Notes: generated by a model from the letters alone, not told the origin. Shown: positions 1 through 9,002, counted from the stretch's first letter. The stretch: 64,000 bases of DNA from Oscillospiraceae bacterium (GCA_009781425.1 WQYC01000003.1:38794-102793); one strand, 5' to 3'. Numbers and translations: made by a program.

Positions 1-1154
1 TCGCACCCTGCTGTTATATTATTCATAACAGCTAATGCAGGCGGCAAACTTCCGACTTTAATCGGGCGAAGCTCGTTTTTAGAAGCGATAACAGGGACTT
101 CAACACAGCAGCCGTGCGGCAGGTTGTCAATGATTCCGAAGTTGCGCACATTGCCATTAAACTCGAACATCGTGTTATCGCCGAATACCGCGTTGAAGAT
201 ATATGCCGCATATTCCTGCCCGCGGTCGAGTTCAATTTCGTCCGCCGCAAGGTATTCCTTGATTTCGTTCAGCCAGGTGTCCTCGCGGCTGAGATATTCG
301 TCTAATATAAAGCGGTGCAAGCCCGGGTTCCAGCCCGTTCCGTGCGTGCAGTATTTTTCGATTAAGTCTTTGCGCTTTCTGAACCACGGGTTGTATTCAG
401 AGTTATGCCCGCTCGATTCGGTGATATAATAACCGAAAGCGAGATATAATTCGTTTCTGACCTGCTCTTCATTGTAAATTTCCGCGCGCTCGGTTATCGC
501 CTTGTGAATAAGCGGATAAGCGTCTTTCCCGTTCCATTTGTAATTTAAGTAATGCGCCTGGTGATTCACTCCTGCGCAAAGATATGTAATCTCATTCATC
601 GGCGCGCCAATCCACTGCGACAGCATCCACGCCGTCCCTTGCACACTGTGGCAAAGCCCTGTGACGTTTACTTTTGTTTCGCTCTGCATAGCTCTGCACA
701 GCATCGCCATCGGATTAGTGTAATTCAGCACGACTGCGTTCGGCGCGTATTTTTCAACGTCCTTGCAAATATCGAGCATAACAGGCGTTGTGCGCATTGC
801 GCGGAAAATCCCTGCGGGCCCGCGAGTGTCGCCGACGTTGATGTCCACGCCGTACTTCATAGGGATTTCAATATCATGCCGCCATACGTCAATGCCACCC
901 GCAAGAATGGTTATGACTACGCCGTCCGCACCCTCAAGAGCCTTTGCTCTGTCGAGCGTCGCAGTGACTTTTGCGGGGTAGCCGCCCTGCTTTATAATCT
1001 TTTCAACTGCTAATTTTATGTACTCAAGCCGCGTCGAATCAATATCCATGAGGCATATTTCGCAGTCGGCAAGCGCAGGGAAGGTCAGTATATCCTTAAC
1101 TAAGTTCCGCGTAAACCCGAAGCTCCCCGCTCCGATGAAAGTGATTTTTTTCAT
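1..1154 (-). CDS. GH4 alpha-galactosidase-type glycosidase, partial (C-terminus beyond left edge)
   Basis: Translating the minus strand from the ATG at 1154, which has a CAGGAGG ribosome site just upstream, gives about 384 residues with no stop before the window edge. GH4 enzymes usually have about 430 to 450 residues, so a short C-terminal piece is missing. Visible are the N-terminal NAD-binding start [18 protein letters not shown], then [16 protein letters not shown] and the metal-site motif GLCHSVQGT followed by GVNHQAHY. The CHSVQ form is the one known from MelA-type alpha-galactosidases and related alpha-glucuronidases, rather than the CN(V/A)P form of 6-phospho-beta-glucosidases. GH4 enzymes are cytosolic and use NAD and a divalent metal. 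No partner transporter is in the window. The exact substrate is inferred only. Confidence 0.9.
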   Translation of the reverse strand, partial: MKKITFIGAGSFGFTRNLVKDILTFPALADCEICLMDIDSTRLEYIKLAVEKIIKQGGYPAKVTATLDRAKALEGADGVVITILAGGIDVWRHDIEIPMKYGVDINVGDTRGPAGIFRAMRTTPVMLDICKDVEKYAPNAVVLNYTNPMAMLCRAMQSETKVNVTGLCHSVQGTAWMLSQWIGAPMNEITYLCAGVNHQAHYLNYKWNGKDAYPLIHKAITERAEIYNEEQVRNELYLAFGYYITESSGHNSEYNPWFRKRKDLIEKYCTHGTGWNPGLHRFILDEYLSREDTWLNEIKEYLAADEIELDRGQEYAAYIFNAVFGDNTMFEFNGNVRNFGIIDNLPHGCCVEVPVIASKNELRPIKVGSLPPALAVMNNITAGC

Positions 1155-1193
1155 AACGCCTCCTGTAAAATATAGTTAATATCAGTGTAACAC

Positions 1194-1220
1194 AAAAGGG
1201 CTTGAATTTCAAGCCCTTTT
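1194..1220 (-). terminator. Hairpin terminator after the zinc-ribbon propeller gene
   Basis: AAAAGGGCTTG and CAAGCCCTTTT form an 11-base perfect stem around a 5-base loop, 20 bases past the stop of the 1241-2920 gene on the minus strand. The A/T runs on both sides would serve either strand. Confidence 0.75.
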
Positions 1221-1240
1221 GGATTAATTTTACTTTTATT

Positions 1241-2920
1241 TTATTTGATTTCGGAGAAGCTTTTGCCGTTAGTTGAATGGTAATACATTTCTTCTCTTCC
1301 GTCTCTGAGCACAACGAAGACGTTAAACATATCAACGCTGACCCCTAAGACATCGCCGTTTAAGCCGCTGATACGGGTTTTCCCGCGCCCTGAGGAGGAA
1401 TAAAGGTCAAGGTCCTGAACATAAAACAGCGTATTCCCCTTGAACAGCGTCAGCTGAGTGTAATAGGAAACATCATGCTCGACAACAACAGCGCGCGAGG
1501 TGCCCCGCTGGAACATAATATCTCTGTCAGAGTTGATAAAGAATATCGCGTCGCCCTTAGCAGTCGCGACAAAACTCCAAGCGTCCCCGTCAACCAAGCG
1601 CAGAGGCTCGGCGTTGGTGCGCGTGCCGTCTAATCTTTCGACTCTGCCGTTTCTCATGTAGGTTAATGTCTTGCCGTCGTCAGCTAAGAAGGCAGAGCTT
1701 ACACTGCCTTGCACACGCGCGGTTTCAAACTTGTTGTTCACGCGGATAATTGAGCTGTCTCCGTTTAAGTAAAAGGTGTTTTTAAAGCTACTAACTCCGT
1801 AAACAGTGCCCCTCTGCCCGTTGAACTCGGCAGTGTTCGCAGGTAAAATAAACCTGTAAACATGACCTGCGAGCGCCTGCGGGTCTCTGCCGCGGTCACT
1901 GATAAAGCTTCTCGTATACGACGAGAAAACAATCTGCGACATATCCTTGTTGAAGCCCTCGATACCGTTGAACTCGCCTGTGAGTCTCAGACGCGTATTC
2001 TCGTTTGTACCTCTTTGCACAAACAGCGCGTCCTCTCTCGTGTAATAAATATACTTCGCGCCGTCAGCGATTCCGACAGGGACAAAGTTTCTGCCGAGGT
2101 CGGTCATTTTCCCGTTCGTGAAGAACGCGCCGATAACACCGTCGTCATCCATATCGGTGAAGCCTACCGTCTTGCCGTCGGGGGAAATCACAACGCGGCT
2201 GAAAAGCAGAACATCGCTTGAAATTTTTCTTGCGGGGCTGCTGCCCGTCCATAAGTAAAGCTCGGCGGCGTCGCTGCCCGGTTCAAACTTAGTAAACGCG
2301 ATACCGTTACCGGAGGAAGCGAGCCAGAAGCTACGGACGTCCTCGGTGATTTTGCTGACTCTGCCGCCGCTGACGTGATAAAGCGTGTTTCCGTTTATTG
2401 AATCTTCATCGGAAACTAAAAATGCCGCTTTTGTGCCGTCGATATTTACCTCGTAATCTACGCAAATGCCCTCAACAGCTATGTTTGCGCCCTTGCTCGT
2501 CACTACAAAAAATCTGTCAGACTCGGTTTGCGCTATGTCTATACTGCCTTTTAAGCTGTTGTACTGCGAGGGTGAAAATGCGACAAGCGAAACAATCAGC
2601 GCGATAATTAACGCCGCGCCCGCGCCGCCGAGCAGCGCAAGCTTCTTAATATCCAAGCCGAAGAGCGAGAAGGGTTCTTCGGTAATTGCGAGCGTTTCTG
2701 CCGCTACAGCTTCGACAGGAGCGGCTTCTGTAACAACAGCTTCCGGCAGAGCTTCGGGTGTTACTGCTTCGACGGGAGCTTCGGGTGTTACTGCTTCGGC
2801 AGGCGTTTCAGCGATTACCGCTTCAGCGGGAGCTTCCGGAACCGCAGTACCGCAGCCTGTGCAGAACTTTGCTGTATTTTGCATTGCATTGCCGCAGCTT
2901 GTGCAATAAATCGTGTCCAT
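1241..2920 (-). CDS. Zinc-ribbon single-pass membrane protein with extracytoplasmic beta-propeller-like domain
   Basis: A 559-residue protein of unknown role. It opens with a zinc ribbon, CTSCGNAMQNTAKFCTGCG (residues 6-24). A low-complexity Pro/Ala/Glu/Val linker built from repeats of the PEAPVEAVT type follows (about 27-85), then one strong membrane helix (about 93-115). The remaining 440 residues are rich in beta-strand repeats such as ISPDGKTVGFTDMDDDGV and FLADDGKTLTYMRNGRVERL, resembling TolB/WD40-like propeller blades. With the zinc ribbon inside, the propeller would face outward. The linker repeats suggest slippage growth. No enzymatic motif is seen. It is followed by a terminator and lies 17 bases after the DUF4914 gene, so the two may be co-transcribed. 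Confidence 0.75.
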   Translation of the reverse strand: MDTIYCTSCGNAMQNTAKFCTGCGTAVPEAPAEAVIAETPAEAVTPEAPVEAVTPEALPEAVVTEAAPVEAVAAETLAITEEPFSLFGLDIKKLALLGGAGAALIIALIVSLVAFSPSQYNSLKGSIDIAQTESDRFFVVTSKGANIAVEGICVDYEVNIDGTKAAFLVSDEDSINGNTLYHVSGGRVSKITEDVRSFWLASSGNGIAFTKFEPGSDAAELYLWTGSSPARKISSDVLLFSRVVISPDGKTVGFTDMDDDGVIGAFFTNGKMTDLGRNFVPVGIADGAKYIYYTREDALFVQRGTNENTRLRLTGEFNGIEGFNKDMSQIVFSSYTRSFISDRGRDPQALAGHVYRFILPANTAEFNGQRGTVYGVSSFKNTFYLNGDSSIIRVNNKFETARVQGSVSSAFLADDGKTLTYMRNGRVERLDGTRTNAEPLRLVDGDAWSFVATAKGDAIFFINSDRDIMFQRGTSRAVVVEHDVSYYTQLTLFKGNTLFYVQDLDLYSSSGRGKTRISGLNGDVLGVSVDMFNVFVVLRDGREEMYYHSTNGKSFSEIK

Positions 2921-2936
2921 AATTTCAATACCTTTC

Positions 2937-4811
2937 TTAGAACTTAATCGGTATAATGTCGATGTAATCCTGGAGCGGCGCGTCGTTCATTGCCAAGGCG
3001 ATAATTTTTTTGCCTGTCTCGCAGAGCTCGGGCTTGTCGAACTTCGCGAGCTCCTTCTTGAAGAACGCGGAAAGCACCTTCGCGCCTTTGTCGTAGCCGT
3101 CGAGACCTATTTCGGGCTGAGTTTCGGGCTGTAAGAACGCCTTAGGAACGAACTGACCGTCGATTTTAAGGCTTCCGAGCGCGTAACCGAGCAGGTCACA
3201 GCGGGCTTGTATAAGGTTTTCGGGCTTGAACTTCGCACTGCCGCGTCTTGCTATATATTCGCGCGCAACCCACTGCGGCTTGAAGCCGACCGCGTAACAG
3301 CCGATATGCTGGTTCGGAAGCAGAATATAACGGGTGTTCGGAGTAGCCAAAACCTGCTCTAAGAGCAGATTCGCCTGATTAACAACAGAGCCTGTGAGGA
3401 AGTAGCCGTAAGAGCCGATACCCTCACTGGTCATGCCCTCGGTTTCAACGATACTGGGGTTCGCGTGACCGCGTGGCGCAACAAGTCTCCAAAGCCAGCC
3501 GAGCGCGGGCGGAAGAATATGCATAAGTCCCATGATTCCATATGTAGGGCGTTCTTTTGTACAGGGCGGCGTTCTTACGCCGAAGCTGCGCACGTCAACC
3601 TCAACAGGGTCATTAACGATATTCTGAATAAGTCTGCGCGGCATAACAACGCGCGGGTTGGGGCAGGGCTTGTTTGTATCCTCGTCAATCGTGTGTTCCC
3701 AAATCAGAACCGTGGACTTAGGCTGTGCCTGCATACTCATGAACACAAGCGGCTCGTCGGGCTGAATACAGGATTTTTCAAGGTGAGGGTCAGTGCCGTA
3801 TTCCTTAATATGGTCAACACGGACGAACCAGCCCGCTTCAACGTCCTTGATTACAAGCTTCTTGCTTTCGTTCTGCATTTTCGGGTGACAAAGCGCCATG
3901 TCGTCTGCAACAGGGTGCAGCTCGCAGGGGTCTTCGATTCTGAGGTAGAATTTTTCTTTGGTTTCTAAGTTCTGCCCAACTAAGATTCTGCCGTCGGGCT
4001 CGCGGTGAACGTGCTCGCTCATTTCGCTCTTACCGCCGCCGGAAGCTCCCTCGTGCATTAAAACAATCTCGTTATCATAAGCAGTAACTAATTTAACTGC
4101 AGAGGTATGCACAGTTACCCAGCCTTCGCGTTCGCCGATGTCAAGCAGGAAGCCGTAAATCCCTTTTTTCGCGCTCGGTCCGGGATAAAGGTTGTATGAA
4201 AGTAATTCGTAAACGTCGTCAAGACGGTTATGTATAACGATTTGCTTGCCGTCGAAGTGCGTATGTCTGAAAGGAGGAGCAAGGTAAATGACGACCTTAG
4301 GCTCGAAAATGCCTTCGTATTCGTCTATGTTGCAAAAATATTGCAGGTCAGCGAGTCCGCAGGCGAAGAAGCCGGCGTTTTTCGGAGCGATTAAAGCCGC
4401 GGGGTAACCGTAAGGCGCGCCGCCGACTATAACAGGCACAACGATGAGCTCCTGCTCTTTGAGCCACGCGAAGGTTTCCTGTCTTACGGGTTCAAATTCC
4501 TTGCCGAATTTATCTTTATATCTCGGTTTATCTGTAGGCTTTTCGTCGCCGATAATAAGGCAGTCGGGGTCTCTGCGGCGCATATAAACATCGGTGTAGT
4601 TAACAACCGCGCCGTTTTTACAGCGTGTAATCACCGCTTCAATATAAGGGTCATTGTTTACGTAGTAACCGACCTTAAACTCGTCAGCGCCGTCGCCTCC
4701 GAGCGCGAGTTCAACAAGCTCACTCTTTGTTGTAGGAACTGTCACCTCTTTACAGTTGGCGAGAATATCCGCCGCTTCCGCTGAAAACTTAAACTTTTGC
4801 AAATTTGACAT
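2937..4811 (-). CDS. DUF4914 family P-loop protein (PEP carboxykinase-like)
   Basis: The 624-residue protein matches what I know as the DUF4914 family, found in Clostridia and related anaerobes. A glycine-rich phosphate-binding loop, EGASGGGKSEMSEH, lies at residues 254-267, and the fold around it resembles ATP- or GTP-dependent PEP carboxykinase. Downstream are conserved-looking stretches rich in His, Pro and Asp, for example residues 290-310 (EDPCELHPVADD) and 455-500. There is no signal peptide or membrane helix. The biochemical function is not established to my knowledge, so the PEPCK relation is a family-level inference. The start at 4811 follows a GGGAGAAAG ribosome site and a good sigma-A promoter at 4847-4875. 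Confidence 0.75.
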   Translation of the reverse strand: MSNLQKFKFSAEAADILANCKEVTVPTTKSELVELALGGDGADEFKVGYYVNNDPYIEAVITRCKNGAVVNYTDVYMRRRDPDCLIIGDEKPTDKPRYKDKFGKEFEPVRQETFAWLKEQELIVVPVIVGGAPYGYPAALIAPKNAGFFACGLADLQYFCNIDEYEGIFEPKVVIYLAPPFRHTHFDGKQIVIHNRLDDVYELLSYNLYPGPSAKKGIYGFLLDIGEREGWVTVHTSAVKLVTAYDNEIVLMHEGASGGGKSEMSEHVHREPDGRILVGQNLETKEKFYLRIEDPCELHPVADDMALCHPKMQNESKKLVIKDVEAGWFVRVDHIKEYGTDPHLEKSCIQPDEPLVFMSMQAQPKSTVLIWEHTIDEDTNKPCPNPRVVMPRRLIQNIVNDPVEVDVRSFGVRTPPCTKERPTYGIMGLMHILPPALGWLWRLVAPRGHANPSIVETEGMTSEGIGSYGYFLTGSVVNQANLLLEQVLATPNTRYILLPNQHIGCYAVGFKPQWVAREYIARRGSAKFKPENLIQARCDLLGYALGSLKIDGQFVPKAFLQPETQPEIGLDGYDKGAKVLSAFFKKELAKFDKPELCETGKKIIALAMNDAPLQDYIDIIPIKF

Positions 4812-4846
4812 TTAACTTTCTCCCTTCATTTTCCATAATTATTATA

Positions 4847-4875
4847 AGTATAACAAAAAATTCTTGCTAAGTCAA
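4847..4875 (-). promoter_or_regulatory. Sigma-A promoter of the DUF4914 gene
   Basis: On the minus strand: TTGACT (4870-4875), 17 bases, TATACT (4847-4852). It overlaps the hflX promoter on the other strand; both -35 boxes lie in the palindrome AAATTCTTG-ctaagt-CAAGAATTT at 4858-4883. Confidence 0.75.
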
Positions 4876-4892
4876 GAATTTTATGGTACAAT
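4864..4892 (+). promoter_or_regulatory. Sigma-A promoter of hflX
   Basis: TTGCTA (4864-4869), 17 bases, TACAAT (4887-4892). It lies 31 bases before the hflX ATG and overlaps the opposing promoter by 12 bases. Confidence 0.75.
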
Positions 4893-4923
4893 TATTAATA
4901 ACATTCAAAATTAAGGAAATTAT

Positions 4924-6753
4924 ATGCAAAAAATAAACGGAAACATAAGCGGAATCCGCCGTTCATACATCGAACGGCTTGAAAGCATATACGACATGGA
5001 GGCTGACCGTCGGGAATTTTGCACTGCGGAAATGCTGGAAGCTTTAGCGTTCTTCACCGAAGCCACAGGCAGGGAAGCGATGGTTTATCTCGACCGCGCG
5101 GGGCGGGTGCTGACTGTCGCTGTCGGCGAGCAGGACAGGGTCAGCCTGCCTATGCTTCGTTCGCGCCGCTCGGAGGAACGCCTTTCAGGAATCCGCTGTA
5201 TTCACACTCACCCCGGCGGAAATTCAAGGCTCTCAGAGGTGGATATTCAATCGCTTAAAAAAATGCGGTTTGATGCAATGGCGGCTGTCGGCGTGAAGGA
5301 CGGCGCGCTAACCTCAATGCAGGTCGGGATTTTAAACGAGCTTGAAAGTAACGGCGAGTTCAGCGTGAATCTATTCGGGCTTTATAAAATAACCCGAATC
5401 CCCGACGATGTTCTGTGGAATGAAATCGAAGCCGCCGACAGCAGAATCCGCGCCGCGAAGTCCAAAAAAGCGGGAGCGGAAATTGCGCGCGCTATTTTGG
5501 TCGGTGTTGTAGGGAACGACGCCCTCGGCGTTCCGTCCTGCGGGCAGGGCGACCACATAGGGTCGCCCCTACTGAAAGAGCTTTCACAGCTTGCGGATAC
5601 TGCGGGTTTTATAACCGTTGGCTTTGTGACACAGCCGCGCCTGAAGCCCGATAAAAGCTACTATCTCGGCTCGGGCAGACTGCACGACCTTGTGCTTGAA
5701 ATACAGCGATTGAACGCCGATGTCGTTATTTTTGACGACGAGCTGTCGCCTGCGCAAATCCGCAATATCCAAAAAGAACTCGGCAAAACAGAAATCATGG
5801 ACAGGACTTCGCTGATTCTTGATATATTTTCGGGGCGGGCTTCAACGCATGAGGGCCGACTGCAGGTTGAGCTTGCGGAAACAAAGTATATGCTTCCGCG
5901 TATGACGGGCTTTTGGACACATATGTCGCGCATGGGCGGCGGCGGCTCGGGCGGCGGCGGCGCGAGGCGCGGCGAGGGTGAAACACAGCTTGAGGTTGAC
6001 CGTCGGATTCTACGCAAAAGACTGCATGAATTAGAAAAAGAAATTGATAAAATAAAAAGCCGCCGTGATGTTCAGCGGGTCGCGCGGGAACGCTCGAAGA
6101 TTCCGATTGTCGCGTTCGTAGGCTACACAAACGCGGGCAAATCCACGCTGATGAACCGTCTTTCGGGAAGCAATGTTTTGGCGGAGGATAAGCTTTTCGC
6201 TACGCTTGACCCTGTTTCGCGCAGAGTAAACTTCGGGTGCGGCGAGCTGCTTTTGGTTGACACGGTAGGTTTTATAAACAAACTTCCGCATGACCTTGTA
6301 GACGCGTTTCGTGCTACGCTGGAGGAAGCCAAGCACGCGGATTTGCTTCTGCATATTGTCGACAGCTCTTCGCCCGAATCAGAAGAGCAGATGAAGGTCG
6401 TCAGCGAGGTACTTGTGCAGTTAGATGCAGGGAGCAAGCCGATTTTAAACGTTTATAACAAGTGCGATGTTTCCGGTGAAGTTTTATCAGAACGCGACAG
6501 CGTCTGCGTTTCCGCGAAAACCGGAAAAGGCATGGAGGAGCTGAAAAAGCTTGTCACGCAGAAGCTTGCGGAAGCCCGCACAGAAATTTCGGTGCTGCTG
6601 CCGCTCGGCTCCGGCGCGTTAGTTTCGCGGGTTTACGCGAACGGACAGGTGACAGAATGTGAATACTTGGAAACGGGAATTAAACTTAAAGCCGCAGTAA
6701 ACTTAGAAGACGCGGCGCGACTGCGCGCCGAAGCAATAGAAGTATTACCGTAG
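4924..6753 (+). CDS. hflX: Ribosome-associated GTPase HflX with N-terminal JAMM/MPN-like domain
   Basis: HflX is a GTPase that binds the 50S subunit and splits stalled ribosomes. The HflX core spans about residues 180-609. It has the glycine-rich loop with GEGETQLEVDRR (about 345-365), the P-loop GYTNAGKST (about 400), the DTVGF switch II and NKCD. The protein is about 180 residues longer than B. subtilis or E. coli HflX because of an N-terminal domain with HTHPGGNSRLSEVD (residues 94-107). This fits the JAMM metal motif HxHx7SxxD exactly, with Glu51 as candidate catalytic acid. Two GTAGGG palindromes (5509-5572) are inserted in frame at about residues 196-217, between the RAILVGV strand and the KELSQLADTAG helix. 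The stop codon is the TAG of a third palindrome. Confidence 0.95.
   Translation: MQKINGNISGIRRSYIERLESIYDMEADRREFCTAEMLEALAFFTEATGREAMVYLDRAGRVLTVAVGEQDRVSLPMLRSRRSEERLSGIRCIHTHPGGNSRLSEVDIQSLKKMRFDAMAAVGVKDGALTSMQVGILNELESNGEFSVNLFGLYKITRIPDDVLWNEIEAADSRIRAAKSKKAGAEIARAILVGVVGNDALGVPSCGQGDHIGSPLLKELSQLADTAGFITVGFVTQPRLKPDKSYYLGSGRLHDLVLEIQRLNADVVIFDDELSPAQIRNIQKELGKTEIMDRTSLILDIFSGRASTHEGRLQVELAETKYMLPRMTGFWTHMSRMGGGGSGGGGARRGEGETQLEVDRRILRKRLHELEKEIDKIKSRRDVQRVARERSKIPIVAFVGYTNAGKSTLMNRLSGSNVLAEDKLFATLDPVSRRVNFGCGELLLVDTVGFINKLPHDLVDAFRATLEEAKHADLLLHIVDSSSPESEEQMKVVSEVLVQLDAGSKPILNVYNKCDVSGEVLSERDSVCVSAKTGKGMEELKKLVTQKLAEARTEISVLLPLGSGALVSRVYANGQVTECEYLETGIKLKAAVNLEDAARLRAEAIEVLP
5509..5535 (+). 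repeat. GTAGGG palindrome, in frame inside hflX
   Basis: Starts GTAGGGAACGACG and ends CGGCGTTCCG. The stem is GGAACG(A/C)CG against CGGCGTTCC. It is read in frame as VGNDALGVP. Confidence 0.8.
5547..5572 (-). repeat. GTAGGG palindrome, reverse orientation, inside hflX
   Basis: The reverse strand reads GTAGGGGCGACC, then CTATGT, then GGTCGCCC. It is read on the host strand as GQGDHIGSPL. It shares its GACCCTATGTGGTC core with the copy at the hflX stop. Confidence 0.8.
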
Positions 6754-6774
6754 GGGTGACCCTATGTGGTCACC
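6750..6774 (+). repeat. GTAGGG palindrome forming the hflX stop codon
   Basis: GTAGGGGTGACC, then CTATGT, then GGTCACC. Bases 6751-6753 (TAG) terminate hflX. Confidence 0.8.
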
Positions 6775-6799
6775 TTAAAAATAACAAGGAGGAATTTAT

Positions 6800-7975
6800 A
6801 TGCAGAAACTGAAAGCCGCCGTAATCGGCGCGGGAAGCACCTACACACCGGAGTTAATCGAAGGCTTCATCGAATACAAGGAAGCCCTGCCGTTCACCGA
6901 GTTTTCGCTGATGGACATTGACGAAAAGAGGCTCGAAATCCTCGGTAACCTCGCAAAACGCCAGTTCAAAGCCGCGGGGCTTAACTGTAAAGTCGAGTTG
7001 ATAACCGATTTAGACCGCGCGCTTGACGGAGTTGATTTCGTCTTCGGGCAGATTCGCGTCGGGAAGATGCCTGCGCGGATTTTAGACGAGAAAATCCCGC
7101 TCAAGTATAACCTGCTCGGTCAGGAAACAACAGGCGCGGGCGGATTTTTGAAAGCACTGCGTACAGTCCCTGTAATTATGGATATTACCGAGCGCATGAA
7201 GCGGCTTTCGGAAAAGGATTCATGGCTGATTAATTTCTCGAATCCGTCGGGAATTATCGCAGAGGCAGTGCTGAATCTCACCGACGTGAACATGATTGGA
7301 CTTTGCAACGCACCGATTAATATGCTCAAGGACATAAAAGAACAAAACGGTTCTGTTCCACCCGATTTTGAATATGTCGGCTTGAATCATTTAAGCTGGA
7401 TAACCAGCGTAGAGCCTTATTATCCGTCGTATTATTTGGCATATTTTGACAAGCGCGAAGAAAAAGTCCGCGAGTGCCTTGAAGCGGAAAAAACACGCGG
7501 CGAAATCTGCCTTGAGCTTGAAGAAAAGCTGTTCAAGCAATTCGCTGACGAAAGCCTCTGCATAAAACCGCCCGAGCTTGCACAGCGCGGCGGCGCGTTG
7601 TATTCAACAGCGGCGTTATCCTCGGTGGATTCTATTCATAATAACAAGAACGAAATTCACATAACAGCGGCGAAGAATAAGGGCGCGGTGCCCTTTATGG
7701 CTGACGACGACGTTGTGGAAATCAAGTGCAGGCTCGGCAAAAACGGCATTGAACCGCTGCCCGTAAGCAATTACAACGAGCATATTATAAGCTTAATGCA
7801 GAAGGTTAAGGTCTACGAAAAGCTTGCGGTTCAGGCGGCTTTGGAGGGCTCGCGGGAGAAGGCTTTAGCGGCTTTGGAGGCGCACCCGCTGATTGGTGCA
7901 GGGGAGAACACAAAGCTTTTACTTAATGAAATGCTTGAAGCGCATAAGCAATATTTACCAAAATTTTTTATGTAG
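6800..7975 (+). CDS. GH4 6-phospho-beta-glucosidase-type enzyme
   Basis: A 391-residue NAD- and metal-dependent GH4 hydrolase, expected to cleave a phosphorylated or otherwise imported disaccharide in the cytoplasm. The N-terminus KLKAAVIGAGSTYTPELIEGF is the family's Rossmann start. FGQIRVGKMPARILDEKIPLKYNLLGQETTGAGG is the GH4 signature region. NFSNPSGIIAEAV and GLCNAPINM supply the metal cysteine in the CN(V/A)P form typical of LicH/CelF 6-phospho-beta-glucosidases, and VGLNHLSW the next ligand. The family norm is about 430-445 residues, so this is a short member. A clear AAGGAGG site precedes the ATG. It is followed by a BadF-type kinase, which could phosphorylate a released sugar. No PTS gene is in view, so the phospho-substrate is uncertain. 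Its stop is the TAG of a GTAGGG palindrome. Confidence 0.88.
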   Translation: MQKLKAAVIGAGSTYTPELIEGFIEYKEALPFTEFSLMDIDEKRLEILGNLAKRQFKAAGLNCKVELITDLDRALDGVDFVFGQIRVGKMPARILDEKIPLKYNLLGQETTGAGGFLKALRTVPVIMDITERMKRLSEKDSWLINFSNPSGIIAEAVLNLTDVNMIGLCNAPINMLKDIKEQNGSVPPDFEYVGLNHLSWITSVEPYYPSYYLAYFDKREEKVRECLEAEKTRGEICLELEEKLFKQFADESLCIKPPELAQRGGALYSTAALSSVDSIHNNKNEIHITAAKNKGAVPFMADDDVVEIKCRLGKNGIEPLPVSNYNEHIISLMQKVKVYEKLAVQAALEGSREKALAALEAHPLIGAGENTKLLLNEMLEAHKQYLPKFFM

Positions 7976-7998
7976 GGTGCGCAGTCCTCTGCGTACCG
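7972..7998 (+). repeat. GTAGGG palindrome forming the GH4 stop codon
   Basis: GTAGGGTGCGCAG, then TCCT, then CTGCGTACCG. Bases 7973-7975 are the stop of the GH4 gene. The next gene's ribosome site (AAGGAGG) follows directly. Confidence 0.8.
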
Positions 7999-8015
7999 AA
8001 TGAAGGAGGAAAATC

Positions 8016-9002
8016 ATGAGCAAATATATTTTAGGCGTTGACGGCGGCGGAACTAAAAGCCACTTGGCTTTGTTTGACGAAAACGGCGCGTGCGTAAGCT
8101 TTAAGGAGTGCGGGACTTTGAACCACGAATGTATGCCGGGCTCGTTCGGCGAGCTTGAGGTGGTTCTGCCCGATATGGTACTTAATGTTCTGAGTAGTTC
8201 AAGAGTAGACATCAGCGATGTTGCTTTCTGCGTGCTCGGGATTGCGGGAGCTGACACGAAGTCACAGCACGAAACGATTGCAGATATAATCCGCAAGGCG
8301 GGAATTGAAAGCTTTGCACTTTACAACGATTCCTTCTTAGGCGTTGCGGCGGGTTGCCCGAGCGGAATCGGAATCTGTGCAATCAACGGCACAGGCTCGA
8401 CAATGGCGGCTTTGGACTACAGCGGAAAGTCTTTCCAGCTTGGCGGAATGGGGCTTTTCACCGACGACTGCGGCGGAAGCACCTGGTACGGCGAGCAGGT
8501 TATCGGCGTGGTTTATAACACGCTTTTCAAGTGTGCAAAGCCGACAATGCTGAAGGATTTATTTTTCAATCACGCAATGTTCAGCAGTAAAGAGGATTAT
8601 TTAGAGGAGCTTTTAGACAAGTTAGACAGCACTGAAATATTCATCAGCGACTTCAACCGCATGGTTTTTGAAGCGGCAAGCAAGGGCGACGAAACTGCTA
8701 TGGATATTCTGCGGCGTTCCGCGGAGCATTACGCGGGGGGAATCGCTCACTTAGCGAAAGAATTAGACTTCCCGCAAGACAAGCCGCTTCAAGTGGCACT
8801 TGCCGGTTCTGTTTTTGTTAAGGAAAAAACGAAGATTTTACCCGAGCTGATTGAAGCGCGGGTCAGCGAATTATTGGGTGGGCGCAAAGCCGAGTTCTGC
8901 GCGCTTGATTCTCCGCCGGTGGCGGGCGCGGTGCTTTGGGCGGCGCGGGAAGCGGGCTTCGACTTCACGCTCGAAAAAATTAAAGAGGAGCTTGCAAAAT
9001 GA
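8016..9002 (+). CDS. BadF/BadG-type ATPase, probable N-acetylglucosamine or amino-sugar kinase
   Basis: A 328-residue member of the ASKHA fold BadF/BadG/BcrA/BcrD family. The phosphate-1 loop GVDGGGTKSHLALFDENG is at residues 7-24, a second motif GIAGADTKSQHE lies near residue 75, and ICAINGTGSTMAA (about 120-132) is the phosphate-2 region. Stand-alone members of this size next to glycoside hydrolases usually act as GlcNAc- or glucosamine-type kinases, not as the benzoyl-CoA reductase activators, which carry a Cys-bound cluster. No such Cys motif is seen. It sits between a GH4 enzyme and a GH5 lipoprotein whose ATG overlaps its stop (ATGA at 8999-9002), so the three form one operon. The sugar is not determined by the sequence. 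Confidence 0.85.
   Translation: MSKYILGVDGGGTKSHLALFDENGACVSFKECGTLNHECMPGSFGELEVVLPDMVLNVLSSSRVDISDVAFCVLGIAGADTKSQHETIADIIRKAGIESFALYNDSFLGVAAGCPSGIGICAINGTGSTMAALDYSGKSFQLGGMGLFTDDCGGSTWYGEQVIGVVYNTLFKCAKPTMLKDLFFNHAMFSSKEDYLEELLDKLDSTEIFISDFNRMVFEAASKGDETAMDILRRSAEHYAGGIAHLAKELDFPQDKPLQVALAGSVFVKEKTKILPELIEARVSELLGGRKAEFCALDSPPVAGAVLWAAREAGFDFTLEKIKEELAK

Noticed and set aside
552..1013. A plus-strand coding region opposite the first GH4 gene
   Set aside because: The minus strand has a clear GH4 enzyme over the same bases; the plus-strand frame gives a protein with no recognisable family.
5935..5985. Gly-Gly-Gly-Gly-Ser run in HflX taken as an artificial linker
   Set aside because: A glycine-rich loop before GETQLE is a normal feature of HflX proteins.
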